Positions 22,127-34,654 are shown, counted from the first letter of the stretch. The stretch is DNA of 64,000 nt from Rapana venosa (GCA_028751875.1 CM054155.1:3357217-3421216); one strand, 5' to 3'. Made by a program: numbers and translations. The notes: a model not told the origin generated them from the sequence alone.

Positions 22127-22384
22127 GCCTAGCAGGACTTTAATGTGTGATTCACCAAACCTCGTTTCATGTGGGTTTTTTAAAAAAAAATATCACCTCG
22201 AGAACTCTATTAGCAATATGGGTAACAGGATCCATAAAACGGCCATTGCAAGGTTTTTAAACTACGAGCTATTGTATTCGGTGTTTCTTTTAAAACTCTC
22301 TCTCACAGAGAATAAATAGGTGAATATAGAATAAACATGCTGCATTATGTTTATAAGTATTTCGGTGCGCGGCGCGCGGCGCGG

Positions 22385-22460
22385 CACCACACACACAAAC
22401 CAACCACACACACACACACACCACACACACACACACACAACACCACACAAAGGGCCCCAT
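22385..22460. repeat. CA-rich junction between copies A and B
   Basis: The end of copy A (CA repeats then CACACAAAGGGC) runs directly into sequence equivalent to 17527 (ATCAAAAAA then ATTCCACTT). The right end of copy B at about 27410-27421 reads CACACAAAGGGCATCACAG. The join therefore shares only ATC between the two parental sequences. Confidence 0.7.
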
Positions 22461-25400
22461 CAAAAAAATTCCACTTAAAACCCCTAAAAGGCTCCTTAAT
22501 CTCCTCCCCACTTTAGACAAAGGGCAAAGAAAAGAACACACGCACCTTGATCGTTTATTTTCCCTCCCTTTCCCCCACACACCCCTCTCCTTAAAAAGAA
22601 GTGGGGGCAGGTGGATATCTTTTCAGGGGGTCTTCTTCCACTTATGCCAGCATTTTTGCGTTTTTTTCCCCAGATAAAACATGCTCTTTTTCCCCCCCAT
22701 AAACCTATTTTTACAGACTGGGTGCCCTTTTTGTTTAAAGGGGCATTTAAAGGGGCAAAAATTTTGGGTTTTTTTTAGGGTTTCATCATTTCTTTTGTTT
22801 AATATCTTTTCATATAAAAATTATATCAGTGATAAGGAGGGTTATGGTGTGATGTTGTGCGTGTTTTTGTGGTGTATGTGTGAGTGGTGTGTCTTTGTTT
22901 ATTGTCTTTGTGCGTTGTTGTATGGTGTGTCTGTACCTCATGTTGTTTTTGTGTTAGATTTTTTTGGTTTTGGTTTTGGTCTTAGCATTGACAATTAATA
23001 TGAAAAAAAGAGGGAGAGAGATATAAAGAGAAGGAGAGAAATAAAGAGAGAGATGAGAAAAGAGGGAGAGAGATAAAGAGAGGGAGAGAAATAGAGAGAG
23101 AGATACAGAGACTGAGAGAGAGGTAATAAATATGCAGACATTGAGACTGCACTTACTGGTCCTCTCTGTCTTTCTGTTTCTTTCTCTTTGCAGCTGTCTG
23201 TCTGTCTGGCTCTCCCCTCCTTTCTTCTCTCTCTTTTTTTCTCTCTGTTTCTGTCTGTCTCTGTCTCTGTCTGTCTCTGCCCCTGTCTCTCTGTCTCTCT
23301 GTCCTCTCTCTCTCTCTCTCCCCTCTCTTCTCTCTCTCTCTCTCTCCTCTAGCTATCAGCAGATGCACCTATATGGCGCTGTGTCTTTACCAATGTTGCT
23401 GTTCTTTGTAATCAGTTCATATAACTATGTGACTGAGGTGAGACACAACGAGATAATGGCATGAAGCAACACCTGTGTTGTATCAGTCTGTGTCAAGGAT
23501 CAGGGAAGTGAGGGAGAGCTAAGCTGCTCACACCTTGCATACTGTCACCTGTGTTCTGTTGCTACTTTGTACTTTGATATCGCAGTGATCATCACACCCT
23601 TCCTCAGTCCTTTAGGATGAAAAGGAAAGTTGTCAGAATAGTAACTGTGTCTAGTTATTGTAACGCGTTTACAAGTCCATTTCTTTGGAAAATTTTGATT
23701 TTTTTTAAAGAAACAAGTGTAAGAATGGTGCAGAGTAACAGGAGAAGAGCAGATTGACAGAAATGTATACATGCCTTTTTGCTGTGGGTATTCTGGCTTG
23801 CAGTGCTTGCCTTAAGGAATCTGATGAACACATCATGCCATCGGTTTAGTTCTTTTGCAAGATGAGGAAGCTGAGCATTTGAGGGATTAATAAAAGTGAC
23901 CTCGTTGGTTTTGGAGAAGGTGTGTGTGTGGGGGTGTGTGTGCGACTGAGATCCTTTTGGGTCAGTGTGGTCAAAGCCCTGAAATGGCCTCTGAGGTCGG
24001 TTGTGAATAAGCACTCCAAATATTATTTTTTCATAATCAATCTGTGATATCGGCATGAGTGAATGGTTTAGGATAAAGCTAGAATTCTTCTTTTCTTCCT
24101 CTTCTTTTTTTTCTTCATCGTCGTCGTCATCATCATCATCATGCATTATGATCAACTCCTCCTCCCCTCCTCCTCCTCCTCCTCATCATCATCATTATCA
24201 TCATCATCATCATACCCCAAATTCAAATTCAAATTCAAAAGCTTTATTATCTCAAAGACAGAGAAATTCCTGCGGGTTACTCGCCATACATAAAACCAAT
24301 AAACATTTAAACATAATATTTAAAAAACACACACACACTGTCCAACTTTAGCACGCAACCATCATGAGATAAAATGATTCCAAATCAGCAATATCTCAGC
24401 AGCCACAAACCCCCCCCAACAAAAATCACTTTACTCAAGTGCGCACAAGTAAACCCGTACGTCCGCCCCATTCACAGTCACTGGCACGCGCACGCACGCT
24501 CGCACATTGTAAACATTCGTACCCATGCTCACGCATTTTAATAAAATAAGTCAAATTTTTATAACATGTTGTATAAGGCAAATATTAATTAAATTAATAC
24601 TATGTTCTTTTAAGATATTGAACAGTCTAAAATAATAACACGCGCACGTATGTAAAGAAGAAAAAAAATCATTTGTATAACATGTATGATAAGACAAATA
24701 TCAGTGAAGTTAATACTCTATTCTATTAGAAACTGAACACAGTTTACACTAATAAACCACCGTGTCATTTTCCTCTTGTCTTCCCTCATGTCTCATTCTT
24801 CCTAATTTTGTTTCCCACTGGTTCTCCTTTTGCTGATCCTCCTGGTGGTGTTTGACTTCTTATGTGCAAATAACCTTCAAACATCTGCATCTGGATTGTC
24901 AAGAATAATTATCTTCTTCTTCATCGAACGCTCAGACAGCAACCACTGTTGTCTGTCCTGAGTGAAAATGCATCACGCTGCTGTTAAGTACCTGACAAGT
25001 CAGGCCCAGTGCATCCGATTTCAGTGTGGAACATTTTTATCGTTTATGTCTTTCTGGGAAAAAGGCAGGAGAATGGACCAAGAAGGCAGAACATAGACAA
25101 GAAGGAGATGACAGGAAGAAAGGAACAAGGCAAAAGCAAAGAGACGGATAGAGAAAAGGGAATTCCTGGCACAGAATCCCAGAAGGTAGGGATGCTGTTT
25201 ATACTGACAAGCTCCTGGTGGGGATGTCAAGGATATTAGGCAGAAGCGTTTTACTGCAGATTCCCTAAAGATCCTTTTTCGTGATGTTCCACTGGATAAC
25301 AATTACAGCTTCCTGAGAGAATCGTGCGTTTTCCGCTTGATATGAGCAAAGGTGTCGTAGCTAGTTGCTAAGAACAAGGTTGCTTTAAGGAATCTGGTTT

Positions 25401-25919
25401 GAGTTTTATCTCATTTTATGTGTGGTTGATGTGGTTTCTCCCACAACAGGGTGCCTGTCCGGGGTTGACTCTTATGGTTGGCCAGGGCGTTGATACAAGG
25501 AACGACAGTAGAGTTGGTTTTATACCCCATTTTAATATGTATTTCATTGCACGGTTTAATCTGAGATTAAAAACTGAGAGGTGACACCCCGGTATGACGG
25601 GTTTGGGTTCTGGCGGCTGTCACCCAAAGACAGGATTTTGGGTTGGATTGGCTTGGATTGGCTCTTTCCATTCCTCAGCCTACACAAGCTGATTCCTTAC
25701 ACCTCTCCCACCAACAGACACTAACTAGCCATCTTTTCACCTTTATGCACAAACATGACTGAATCTACACACAAGTTCTTGACTCATTTTGTTTTTATAA
25801 AGTCTAGCACCAGGGAACCTCCCCTCTCCTCCCAATTGAAGAGGAAAATGGATAGGGAGGGGAGGCTGTGCCCCTGACTCGGTCTATAGACGCGACATAG
25901 GAGCCTCCCACTTCCTGGT

Positions 25920-25967
<48 letters not shown>

Positions 25968-26717
25968 ATCCACTAAAGCACAGACAGTCCTGCTTGAGGA
26001 CATGCCTTGCTGACATTCAGTGTTGCTTTAGCTAACAGGCTACAGGGGTTGGGACACTTCCTTTAGCATCAGGTAGCCAAAAACCAATCGCCACAAAAGT
26101 AAGGAAGGAATCTGAGGGGAAGGGGGGGGGGAGGGGAAAACCAAAACCACCCTTACAAAAAATGAACAGATAAATAACAACCGCTCTGGCAGCCTCACGT
26201 CTACGCATTAAAGAAATGTCCCCAGGGAAGTTTTCCGTTTTTCCTCCATCCCTTCTCCACCCCCCCCCCCCCTTCCCCCCCCGCCTCCACCACCCCCACC
26301 TCTCCCCATCCTGTAAAAAACATGTCGTCAGGAGATGTGACCCCGCTCTGAATTCCTTGCCCGTGCCCCCACAACGGAAACTCATTGAAGCGGCAACAAC
26401 TTTACTGTGTTTTCCTCCTCAAAAGAGCTCCTTCAGCAAGGAGCCCTACTCCACTCCCCCTTTGACAAAGAGAAGGAGGGGAGGGAGGGCAGGGCAAAAG
26501 ATCGACAGCTCTGAAGAGAGGGAAGAAGAAAACCACGAAGGAAGGAGGGAGCTGTAGAAAGGAAAGGAAAGGAAAGCCCAGACAGAGGGAGGGAGGGATG
26601 GAGGGAGGGTCAGGCCCGCCAGGTCCGAGTTATGCAAGCCTGCCCGCCCAAAGTGCCCGCTGCATTGAAAGGGGGGACAAAGTGACATGGGGGGTAATCT
26701 GCTCGTTAACTACTGTT

Positions 26718-26718
<1 letters not shown>

Positions 26719-26749
<31 letters not shown>
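26719..26749. repeat. Poly-G tract, 31 nt (copy B)
   Basis: A homopolymer run equivalent to 21779-21808. Confidence 0.95.
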
Positions 26750-26751
<2 letters not shown>

Positions 26752-27309
26752 CTCTGCTAATGAGCTGGCCACCACCCCCTCCTCCCTCCCGCCCTCTTTC
26801 CTATGTCGCCCATGTCTCTGTTGAGATCTGAGTCTGGCTAGTATAGGTCGTAGGTAGGTCTCGGGTAGTGTACATCGAAAAAACTGTAGTTTATAGGTGG
26901 CTTTGGGGGGTAAGGTGCATTGGGAGGGAGAGGAGAGAGAGAGAGAGATGAAGGGGATGAGAGAGAGAGAGGGAGGGAGAGAGAGAGAGAGAGAGAGAGG
27001 GAGGGAGGAGAGAAAAGGGGGGGAGAGAGGGAGGAGAGAGAGAGAGGGGAGAGGGGAGGGAGAGAGAGAGCGCCTAGCAGGACTTTAATGTGTGATTCAC
27101 CAAACCTCGTTTCATGTGGGTTTTTAAAAAAATATATCACCTCGAGAACTCTATTAGCAATATGGGTAACAGGACTCCATAAGCGGCCATTGCAAGGTTT
27201 TTAAACTACGCAGCTATTGTATTCGGTGTTTCTTTTAAAACTCTCTCTCACAGAGAATAAATAGGTGAATATAGAATAAACATGCTGCCATTATGTTTAT
27301 ACAGTATTT

Positions 27310-27410
27310 CGGGTGCGCGCGCGCGCGCGCGGGGCGCACACACACACACACACACACACACAACACACACACACACACACACACAACACACACACACACC
27401 ACACACCCCA
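27310..27410. repeat. (GC)n then (CA)n compound microsatellite
   Basis: A GCGCGC block at about 27314-27334 is followed by CA repeats with AACAC interruptions. It forms the right edge of copy B. Confidence 0.95.
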
Positions 27411-27420
27411 CACAAAGGGC

Positions 27421-28400
27421 ATCACAGAGGGGGACTGGGCTCCACAAGGGAAGACTCTGGCAGGGCCCACGAAAGGAACCCAGACAGAACCCGTTCTACC
27501 TGCCTCCCCATCACCGCCTGCCACCTTGCAGAAGCCCTTAAACAGCAACGGGTGCCTACTCCACTAGGCCTTAAACAACCTCAGCTGCCTGTATCCCCAA
27601 AGAGGTCATTTGTGTCCAACAAATAACACTGGGCCTAAAAAAGAAGAAACAGACCTGACAGGCGCCAGACTCGACGCGAAAAAACATTCGTCTAAACCAT
27701 TTTAGTGCAGGAAGGAACATTTGCTCTTCCCTCTTGTACTCCTTCTGCAAGATTTCGGTTTTTAACGGGGTAATGGCAAACGTCTAGGACAGTCTTATGG
27801 GTTCAGAGTGGAGAAAAGAAAATCATATCAAATTCAGTGACTTTCCTCTGATTATGAGTAGTGCCACTGCTATTAATAACCCCATGCAGTAGTCGTTAAA
27901 GTGGGGTAAATGATCTGAAAAAGTCAGACCCCCAAAGAAGCTAGCAAAACCTGGTTTAAAAATGTAAAACAAGTTTTGGCTACTTTTCCGGATACGAAGT
28001 TGTGATAAGCAAAGTTGCCCTGTGAAAAATCCCAGCCCTTCGATGAAAAGAGAACTTTCAATGCAATGACATGTTCACAATTATATAACCAAAGCAAGGG
28101 GTCTTTTGTCTCACATGAAAATATGTACACTCATCATCATTATAAAGATTCATTTCATCTAACGTTCATGGTTCAAGTATTCTGGCAAGAAACATTGGCG
28201 GCACGTTCATCCCTTGTTTTGGAAACACCGAAGGGGAAAACCCAGGGGCTAGGTTTCATCGCATGAACCAGTACCAGCCACCACCCTACGCCTTTGAAGC
28301 CCGCCAGCAACAGCCACCCTACGGGCCAGGGACAGTACCTCTTACCAGCGGGAAACAGCCGCAGGTGGAGGCAACATAACCGGCAGAATAATGTCCGTTT
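27421..28400 (+). other. Sequence upstream of the I-like LINE; possible ORF1 remnant
   Basis: The plus-strand frame continuing to 27626 is proline- and lysine-rich and non-repetitive past 27420. A second plus-strand stretch near 28262-28375 reads proline/glutamine-rich peptide with repeated QPPY-type motifs. This composition can occur in the ORF1 (gag-like) region of I-type elements, which would fit the endonuclease downstream. No zinc knuckle set can be confirmed, so the assignment is weak. Confidence 0.3.
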
Positions 28401-28899
28401 GTTGAACAATCACTTGGAATGGTGACATTTTGTATGTAAATTTGCTTTGCCCCAGCTGCAGTACAGATAACAGACACTGTAATCTCCGCCACCAGCAAAG
28501 CTTTTTTCAACCGATTTGGAACTGTTTTTGTTGCTCTTTTTTTAGTTATTTATTTATTTTTTTTTATCTGTTCTCCTCTTTGTGTTGTGATTTAATTGAA
28601 ATAGTTTTACCTTGTATTATTTGTTTACTTGCACTCTTTTAATTCAATACCAGTTCTTTTCATATTTTACTCTTTTGGTTGCAAATTGCATTTTTTTTTT
28701 TTTTAAAACGTATAATGCCTCTGAAAAATTCAAAAATGCTTAAGATCATGCAGGGGAAAATGCTGATAATTTCCATAATCTGCCATATTTAATTCAACAT
28801 CTTTCAAATAAACAGGTATCAAGTTCTTATGTTACAGCCCCTGATTGTAAAGAAATGTAAACTCCCTAAACTTCAGGGTTTACTGTTATCCACCTGTAC

Positions 28900-29330
28900 A
28901 TGAACATGTAGATGCTGTTGATTAAAATCAACACAGCAATATATATCAAGAAGGAGTAGTTTATAATGTATGTTGTTCACCAATGCCTAATAACTTTCCC
29001 CGATTCATATTATGTGCTGCACGTGTAAAGTTTACAAATGATTTAGTCATGAATATCGTATCGGTTTATTTACCGAAGGGAGCTAATGATTTAATACAGA
29101 GTGGCTGCATTCACTAAAAGATAATCAGAAGTGGCTGTAGGAGGGAGATTTTAATGCCCACGCGCCTTTTTGGGATAAAGGAAGTATATCCTTTTCCCTC
29201 CCAATCGCTTTTTAGAAAACATAATAGACTCTTCCCCTGTGCCTACTAAATGATGGTAGAAATCACGAGAATACCTGACTTTTTGTCTACAGAGCTCAGC
29301 TTTAGATTTTGTCTTTGATATCTTCTGCTC
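28900..29330 (+). pseudogene. Endonuclease domain remnant of the I-like LINE
   Basis: Near 29047 the frame reads NIVSVYLPKGA, matching the SVY-P segment of LINE endonucleases. At about 29141-29176 it reads GDFNAHAPFWDKG after a local frame change, which is the hallmark GDFNAH catalytic segment of I/Jockey-type endonucleases. The region upstream is too broken to follow. These domains nick target DNA to prime reverse transcription. Confidence 0.75.
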
Positions 29331-29589
29331 TTGCTCCAGAATGTACATGGGTAACAAGTGAAGATACATTGGGAAGTATCACCTACCTATTGTAATAACT
29401 TTTTAATGAAATGCCAATCCTCTGTGACACTGAAAAAGACATAATTCCCAAAAATTTTAAATATAAAGGGGGCCGATTGGGAGAAGTTTAAAAGTATCCT
29501 TGTGCCTACAATACAAACAATTTAGATTCTGATAATATTGCCCAATTTTATTCCACTTATACAAATTGCCATTATTCAAGCTGCGCACC

Positions 29590-31310
29590 TATCAATTCCA
29601 TCATTAAATCACTTAAATCAAAAAAGTGTTCAGGGATGTTTGGGGGGACACCTGCTTGCGAAGAAGCAGTGGACCAACCCAAGCATTTAATGTTTTAAAA
29701 TGTATGTAAAAAACAAGACATCAGAAAAACCACGAAAAACAGAAACAGGAAAAAAATTATAGAAAACATGGTCATAGCTCAGGCAAAACGACAAATTGGT
29801 CGTCATTTTGTTCCAGTGACTTATCAAGCCCATACAGATCTAAAAATAGTGTGGAAAAAATTTCATGAAATGAAAAAAGGGTGTGACTTTACCAGTTTTG
29901 TCCGATTAAGCTAAAAAACAACGAATTTCCATCCAATGCAGAAAAGGCTGAGGCTTTGCAGATATTTTTTTCAGAATCCATGCGTATTGAAGGTCTCTCA
30001 CTTAAAAGCGTAAGTACAGAAAAACTGAAGAGAAAAAAAAAAAGAATATGAAGACCCCTTTCTAATAACACCGAATACATCAATGCCCCAATAAAAAATC
30101 AATGAGTAAAAGATGTATTACATTCTCTTCCTAATAAGGAAAACTTCTGTTGGATTTGATGCCATATCCAATGATATGCTTAAACATTTTCAGAAAAATT
30201 CATTTTTCTATTACATAAACTTTTCCAAAAGTGTTGGACTGAAAGTGTTATGCAGTCAACTGGAAGCAGTCCATCATTGTTCCCCATTCATAAGCAAAGG
30301 GAAAACCAAAAAATGACAAAAAATAGTTACAGACCCATAGCGCTGACTCTAACACAGGTAAGCTAATGGAGCGAATCATTCTAAGAAGGATTGTGTATTA
30401 TTGTCAGAAAAATAAGGTAGTTCCAATCAATCAAGCAGGCTTTCAAAAAGGCAGATCTGCAATTGATAATCTAGTAAAAATAACAACACAAGTCAAACAA
30501 CAGTTTGCAAGAAGAAAAAACTTACTTGCAACATTTTTTGATGTCAGAAAAGCTACGATCAAGTCTGGCATGCTAAATTACTGCATAAATTGAAGACTAC
30601 TGGATATCTGGGCATGTTTATATTATATCAAAAGCTTTTTATGTAACAGAAGTATACAAGTGAGAGTAGGGAATACATATTTTAACTCTAGGGCACTCCC
30701 TAGGGTTACCACAGGGTTCTGTTATAGCCCTTTTCTGTTTAATATACTGTTTACGATCTACCCACAAATGTCTAAAAATATCTCCTAGTACAAAATTGCT
30801 GATGATATATGTATGTGGATGAATGCACTATGAAGCGCAGTCAAAAAAGAGGATGATTCATTATACCAGAAAAATCTATCAAAAAGAGTTAGATTTAAAT
30901 TTTTATAAATAATTTTTGAAATGGTCTGATATTTTCAAAAGAAAAAACGCAATTACTTTTTTAACAATGGCAGTGATCCAGATACACTACCGCAGTTTAA
31001 GATTTGGGGGGGAGCTAATTCAGTACAAAAAATTACTGTCAAATTTTTAGGCATATTACTTACATCAAAATTGACTTTGGGAAAGCTCATATTGGATACA
31101 TTTTAACAAAAGCTAGAAAATGTATTTAATTTTTTTAAAATGGTTACCAGACAGTCTTGGGGACAAGATATAGTCACTCTGAAATGCTTAGCTACGTCAC
31201 TTATACGGTCCAAGCTGTCTTATGGACAAGAATCTTTTTTAGTGTCCCAATTATTTACTGAAAAAACTCCCAAAGTGTTTGACTGTAAAAACATATAAAC
31301 TTGCACTTGG
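29590..31310 (+). pseudogene. Reverse transcriptase domain remnant of the I-like LINE
   Basis: Recognisable in order: TSVGFDAISNDMLKH near 30130, NSYRPIALT near 30324, QAGFQKGRSAIDNL near 30433, ATFFDVRKA near 30530, [11 protein letters not shown] sequence near 30705, and IADDICMWMN at about 30795-30824, where the aromatic residue of the (F/Y)ADD catalytic box is replaced by isoleucine. The frame changes between most of these motifs. The order and spacing match LINE RT fingers and palm. Confidence 0.85.
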
Positions 31311-31689
31311 TGTACCATTCCACACCTCCACCATAGGAACTTATAAAAGAAATTGGGGAAATTCCCTTCCGAATACCGACAACTTTCATGTGCCAAAATG
31401 TTTTACGCAGCACAACAAATGAAAACTTTGTTTCTTGTGAAATAACGTCGAAGCAAAAAAAAAATTATCCTAAAGGGCTAGACATTTCGTGTTTAACGCC
31501 TATTGGTACTTATGTAACAGACCTTTTTCAAAAGTCTGGACTTAATCATTATGAATTAGAAATGCAGAAAGAAGCTTTGCCATGCCTTCGTGGGGGAAAT
31601 AAAAAAAAGCATATTGATATTTGATGTACTAATGAAAAAAAGAACGAAAACCAAAATATCATGGTTGCAGATATCCAATCACTATTGAA

Positions 31690-32430
31690 AATAAGTAAAA
31701 AACTGACAACTTAAAAGTTTACGATGGGTCAGTCTTAGAAAATAATGAAATGGTTCAGCATTCGTCATACCAGCTCTTTAAAAAAAAGAGAAATCTACTA
31801 TTTTTGGTAAACATCATTCAATATTTACAGCTGAACTTATTGCAATTCTTTATGGCTTTAACTATATTCTTGATTTTTGCATTTCCCATCATTCCTATCT
31901 TTTCTTTGTGTAGATTCTAAGTCGGTACTGTATGCTATCAATCCCCAATTCCAGGAAAGTATCCAGAATCATTTTTGAAATTAAATATGTCATACACCTT
32001 TTAAGGGTTTTAAGAAGTATTCCTGTCTCCTTTTGTTGGGTACCTTCGCCGTTTGGAGTTTTTTTTAAATGAGTGGGTGACAGAGCTGCAAAAAGGGGGG
32101 CAAGACATCATTTGAATCAATAGAACTGCATGTCCCATTATCTCTACAGGAGGGATACAGTTTAAATTTGAACAGACGTCGTGGAGTAAGTGGAGAAGGG
32201 AAACAGATCAATTCAAGGAAAAGATCTTTAAAGAATTGCCTGACTAATGGCCTTATTCATGTTACATGACTCCTTCTTCAACACATTTAAGTATTGCAAC
32301 CACAAGAAGAGTTAATGCACATATTTTAGATTAAAATTAAATGCAATTTAACAAAATTTTGTAAAAAAATGTGAGGTTTCCTCTGTGGGGAACATATTTC
32401 CAACACTCACATCATATTTGAGTGTTAATT
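31690..32430 (+). pseudogene. RNase H domain and C-terminal zinc-finger-like remnant
   Basis: A YDGS segment lies at about 31717-31731, TAELIAILYGF near 31821, FVDSKSVLYAIN near 31905 and a W-P-GV-NEWV-type tail near 32037-32075. These are the D-E-D-type RNase H landmarks. A short CGEHISNTHIIFEC segment follows at about 32384-32425, a C/H-rich box often found at the end of I-type ORF2. Several frameshifts are present. Confidence 0.65.
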
Positions 32431-32560
32431 GTAAAAAACCTTTTTTACCCCCATTTTGTGAGCAGTCTGTGGAAACTGTTTTTAAAAATCCGAAATTAGC
32501 CTTTTTCCATTGTTAAATGTCTATTGCACAGCCCATTGGAGTATTTGTTGTAGTTATTTT

Positions 32561-32808
32561 ATAGATGTTTCATGTTAAAAATTTGTTGAATTTAAATGTT
32601 TACTCATGTTTAAGATTCCCCCCACCCCCTTTTTTTGCATGAAAATACCCAAAACACATGTTACCTAATCAGTCTTTTCTCTGTACATACCCCTCTCCAC
32701 TACATCCACTACATTTTCCACATCCTTTGTCTAATATCACTGAGAGTGAACAGACGTTAAATTGAAGACAACAACAACAACAACACACACACACACACAC
32801 ACACACAC
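32561..32808 (+). mobile_element. 3' UTR and tail of the I-like LINE
   Basis: AT-rich sequence ends in GAGTGAACAGACGTTAAATT, GAAGACAACAACAACAACAA and (CA)n. The same 40-plus bases recur at 35808-35850, consistent with this being a mobilised 3' end. The attribution to the I-like element rests on position only. Confidence 0.5.
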
Positions 32809-34445
32809 GATGAAGTTAATTTTGTTCCTAGATAGATGGTTTGGTGAAAAAAATATTGCTTATTCAATGTTATTATCGTTATGTTGTGGTCTCATGGTGA
32901 TGGGGATTATTTGTTATATTGTTGTCTCATGGTGATGGGTGATTGTTGTTATTATTGTATCTCTATTATAATGATCATTATCATTGTCTTATTTCACTTA
33001 TCTTGCTTGTTTGAAAGTTATTGTGTGAATATATTATTTTTAAAAAGCGCTATTTGAAGAGTATGAGCGCATAAAAGCACACGTTTGCTGGGTGGAGGAG
33101 GAGAGGAGAGGGGTCATTGAAGGCAATATTGTCACTAATGACGCAATGAATGCCTCGTATTTTCTAACGTTTTGTTCCTGTACCTTTTTATTATCTAAAG
33201 TATAACCGTGAAAGAATGGATGATATAGTAGGTGAAGTAATTTGTTTGTCCTGACGCGTCATGATTTTTTTTTTTTAATTCTTAAAACATTCTTTAAGTG
33301 TGTGTGTGCGTGTGTGTGTGTGTACGTGAGCGCGCACGCGCGCAGGTGTGTATGAGTATGTGTGTGCGTGTGTGTATGTATATGTGTGTAATTTGTATTT
33401 TCCAATGTATTATCTTATCGATTTTCCTCTTTTTGCTGGTTGAATTTAATGTTAAAGGTTGCAATAATGTAGTAATTCAGTATAATCATTAAGAAATTTG
33501 TTCTTAGATAGTAGGCTTGATGAAAAAAAGCAAATGCATTGCTCATTCAATGTACAATCTGGAAACAAAAAATTTGACTTGACTGACTTGACTTGACCAT
33601 CTGGAAATAAAAGTTTGACTTCACTTCATTACACTCACACACACACATACACACATACGCACATACATGATTTAAATGGAAACTATACATCAGTTTCCTC
33701 AGTTTATATCCATTTGGTTGTTGTTGTTATTGTTGGTGATGGTGGGGGTGGAGTTCTGGTTTATTTTGCTTTTTGTTTGTTTGTTTTGGGTTTTAGGGTT
33801 GGTTTTCTTGGGAGGGTGGAGGGGGCATTTTTGGACTCTTTATTTTTCTCTTTTGTTAGTTCTATTTTGTTTCTTATTTTGCTTTGGCGTTTATTATTTA
33901 TGTTAGTTATTGTTGCTGTTGTTGTTGTGTTACGTTATTTTTGTGTTTGTTTGTTTTTTAGTTTGTTGGTGTGGTTTTCTGTTGGTTTACTTTTTTTTTG
34001 TTTTGTTTTTTCATGTTGTTTTATGGTTGAGGTTTTTGTGTGTTGTGTGTGAGGGGAGGGAGGGGGGAGAGGGAAGCAGTTGATGTTGTTTTGTAAAATT
34101 TTGTTTTGTCTTCCTTGTTTGTTTTGGTTTGGTTTTCTTTGTTGCTTGTTTGTTTTGTATTATGATGAATATATTTTCAAGATTTTTGAATTATTTGAAT
34201 TGTATGGATTATATTTTCAGGGGGGGGGGGGGGGGTGTTTTAATTCCATGTATGCATATGTTATTGTCTTTTCTTGTTTGAATTGTATGGTTTACCATTG
34301 ATTAGGTTCTTTAATCTATGTCTGCATATATATTATCTTTTTTTCTCACTTTTTTTTCTTTAGATAGATGGCTTGATGAAAAAAGCACATGCATAAAAGT
34401 TTGACTTTGACTTTGACACACACACACACACACACACACACACGA
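32809..34445. other. Unannotated; T/G-rich, with dispersed 'TAGATGG..TTGATGAAAAAA' fragments
   Basis: AGATAGATGG/AGATAGTAGG followed by (C/T)TTGATGAAAAAA or TTTGGTGAAAAAA occurs at about 32831, 33507 and 34364. Two of these are followed by AAGTTTGACTT-type runs, suggesting three short copies of one retroelement 3' end. The rest holds TG runs (33297-33390), a T/G-rich block (33715-34150), a 16-nt poly-G at 34220-34235 and (CA)n at 34417-34442. The frames are hydrophobic low-complexity artefacts. Confidence 0.55.
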
Positions 34446-34654
34446 CTTTCTACAGCCTGTGCTAGGAATCGATGGGACAATCTTTTCCGTTTCATGAAAA
34501 AAACCTCAGCCCAACTACAGGTGAATGGAGATAAGATTAGAACTACGAAGCTGGACTATTAAGAAAAGACAGAAATAACATCAATCACGCAGTTTATCAA
34601 ACCTTTCAGACACAGCCTACTCCATCTTCTTCGGCACTTCTTCCCACACCCTGC
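34446..34654. other. Unannotated unique sequence upstream of candidate promoter
   Basis: Non-repetitive sequence. The plus-strand frame in phase with the ATG at 34737 is open from 34563, but it shows no recognised domain. Confidence 0.5.

Larger units (their letters stand above)
17527..22460 (+). repeat. Tandem duplication, copy A (about 4.93 kb)
   Basis: Positions in this copy recur at an offset of about 4,935-4,945 bp up to 27420. Examples: ATGCAGACATTGAGACTGCA at 18199 and 23132; the CATCGTCGTCGTCATCATC block near 19177 and 24117; ATGCATCACGCTGCTG near 20027 and 24968; CAGGCTACAGGGGTTGGGAC near 21100 and 26035. The unit holds microsatellites, a poly-G tract, a possible LINE tail and unique sequence, but no gene that I can support. 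Differences between copies are dominated by 1-2 nt indels. Confidence 0.9.
22461..27420 (+). repeat. Tandem duplication, copy B (about 4.96 kb)
   Basis: A direct repeat of 17527-22460, sharing all its landmarks. The first 300 bp look degraded relative to copy A, with missing blocks and extra homopolymer bases. In contrast, 23485-23560 is closer than copy A to the older 15.25 kb paralog. Such patchwork is what uneven base accuracy or uncollapsed haplotypes would give. No gene is supported inside. Confidence 0.9.
28430..32560 (+). pseudogene. I-clade-like non-LTR retrotransposon, ORF2 remnant
   Basis: Motifs for an apurinic-type endonuclease, reverse transcriptase, RNase H and a C-terminal CCHC-like box occur in that order on the plus strand over about 4 kb. 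They are spread over all three frames. The RNase H domain places it in the I superfamily rather than with CR1/L2 or RTE, which lack it. Stops and frameshifts are numerous. The longest clean pieces are 30366-30593 and 31388-31624. Runs of A/T indels suggest either old age or poor base accuracy. The element cannot encode a functional protein as given. No other copy of its coding region is in the window. Confidence 0.8.
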
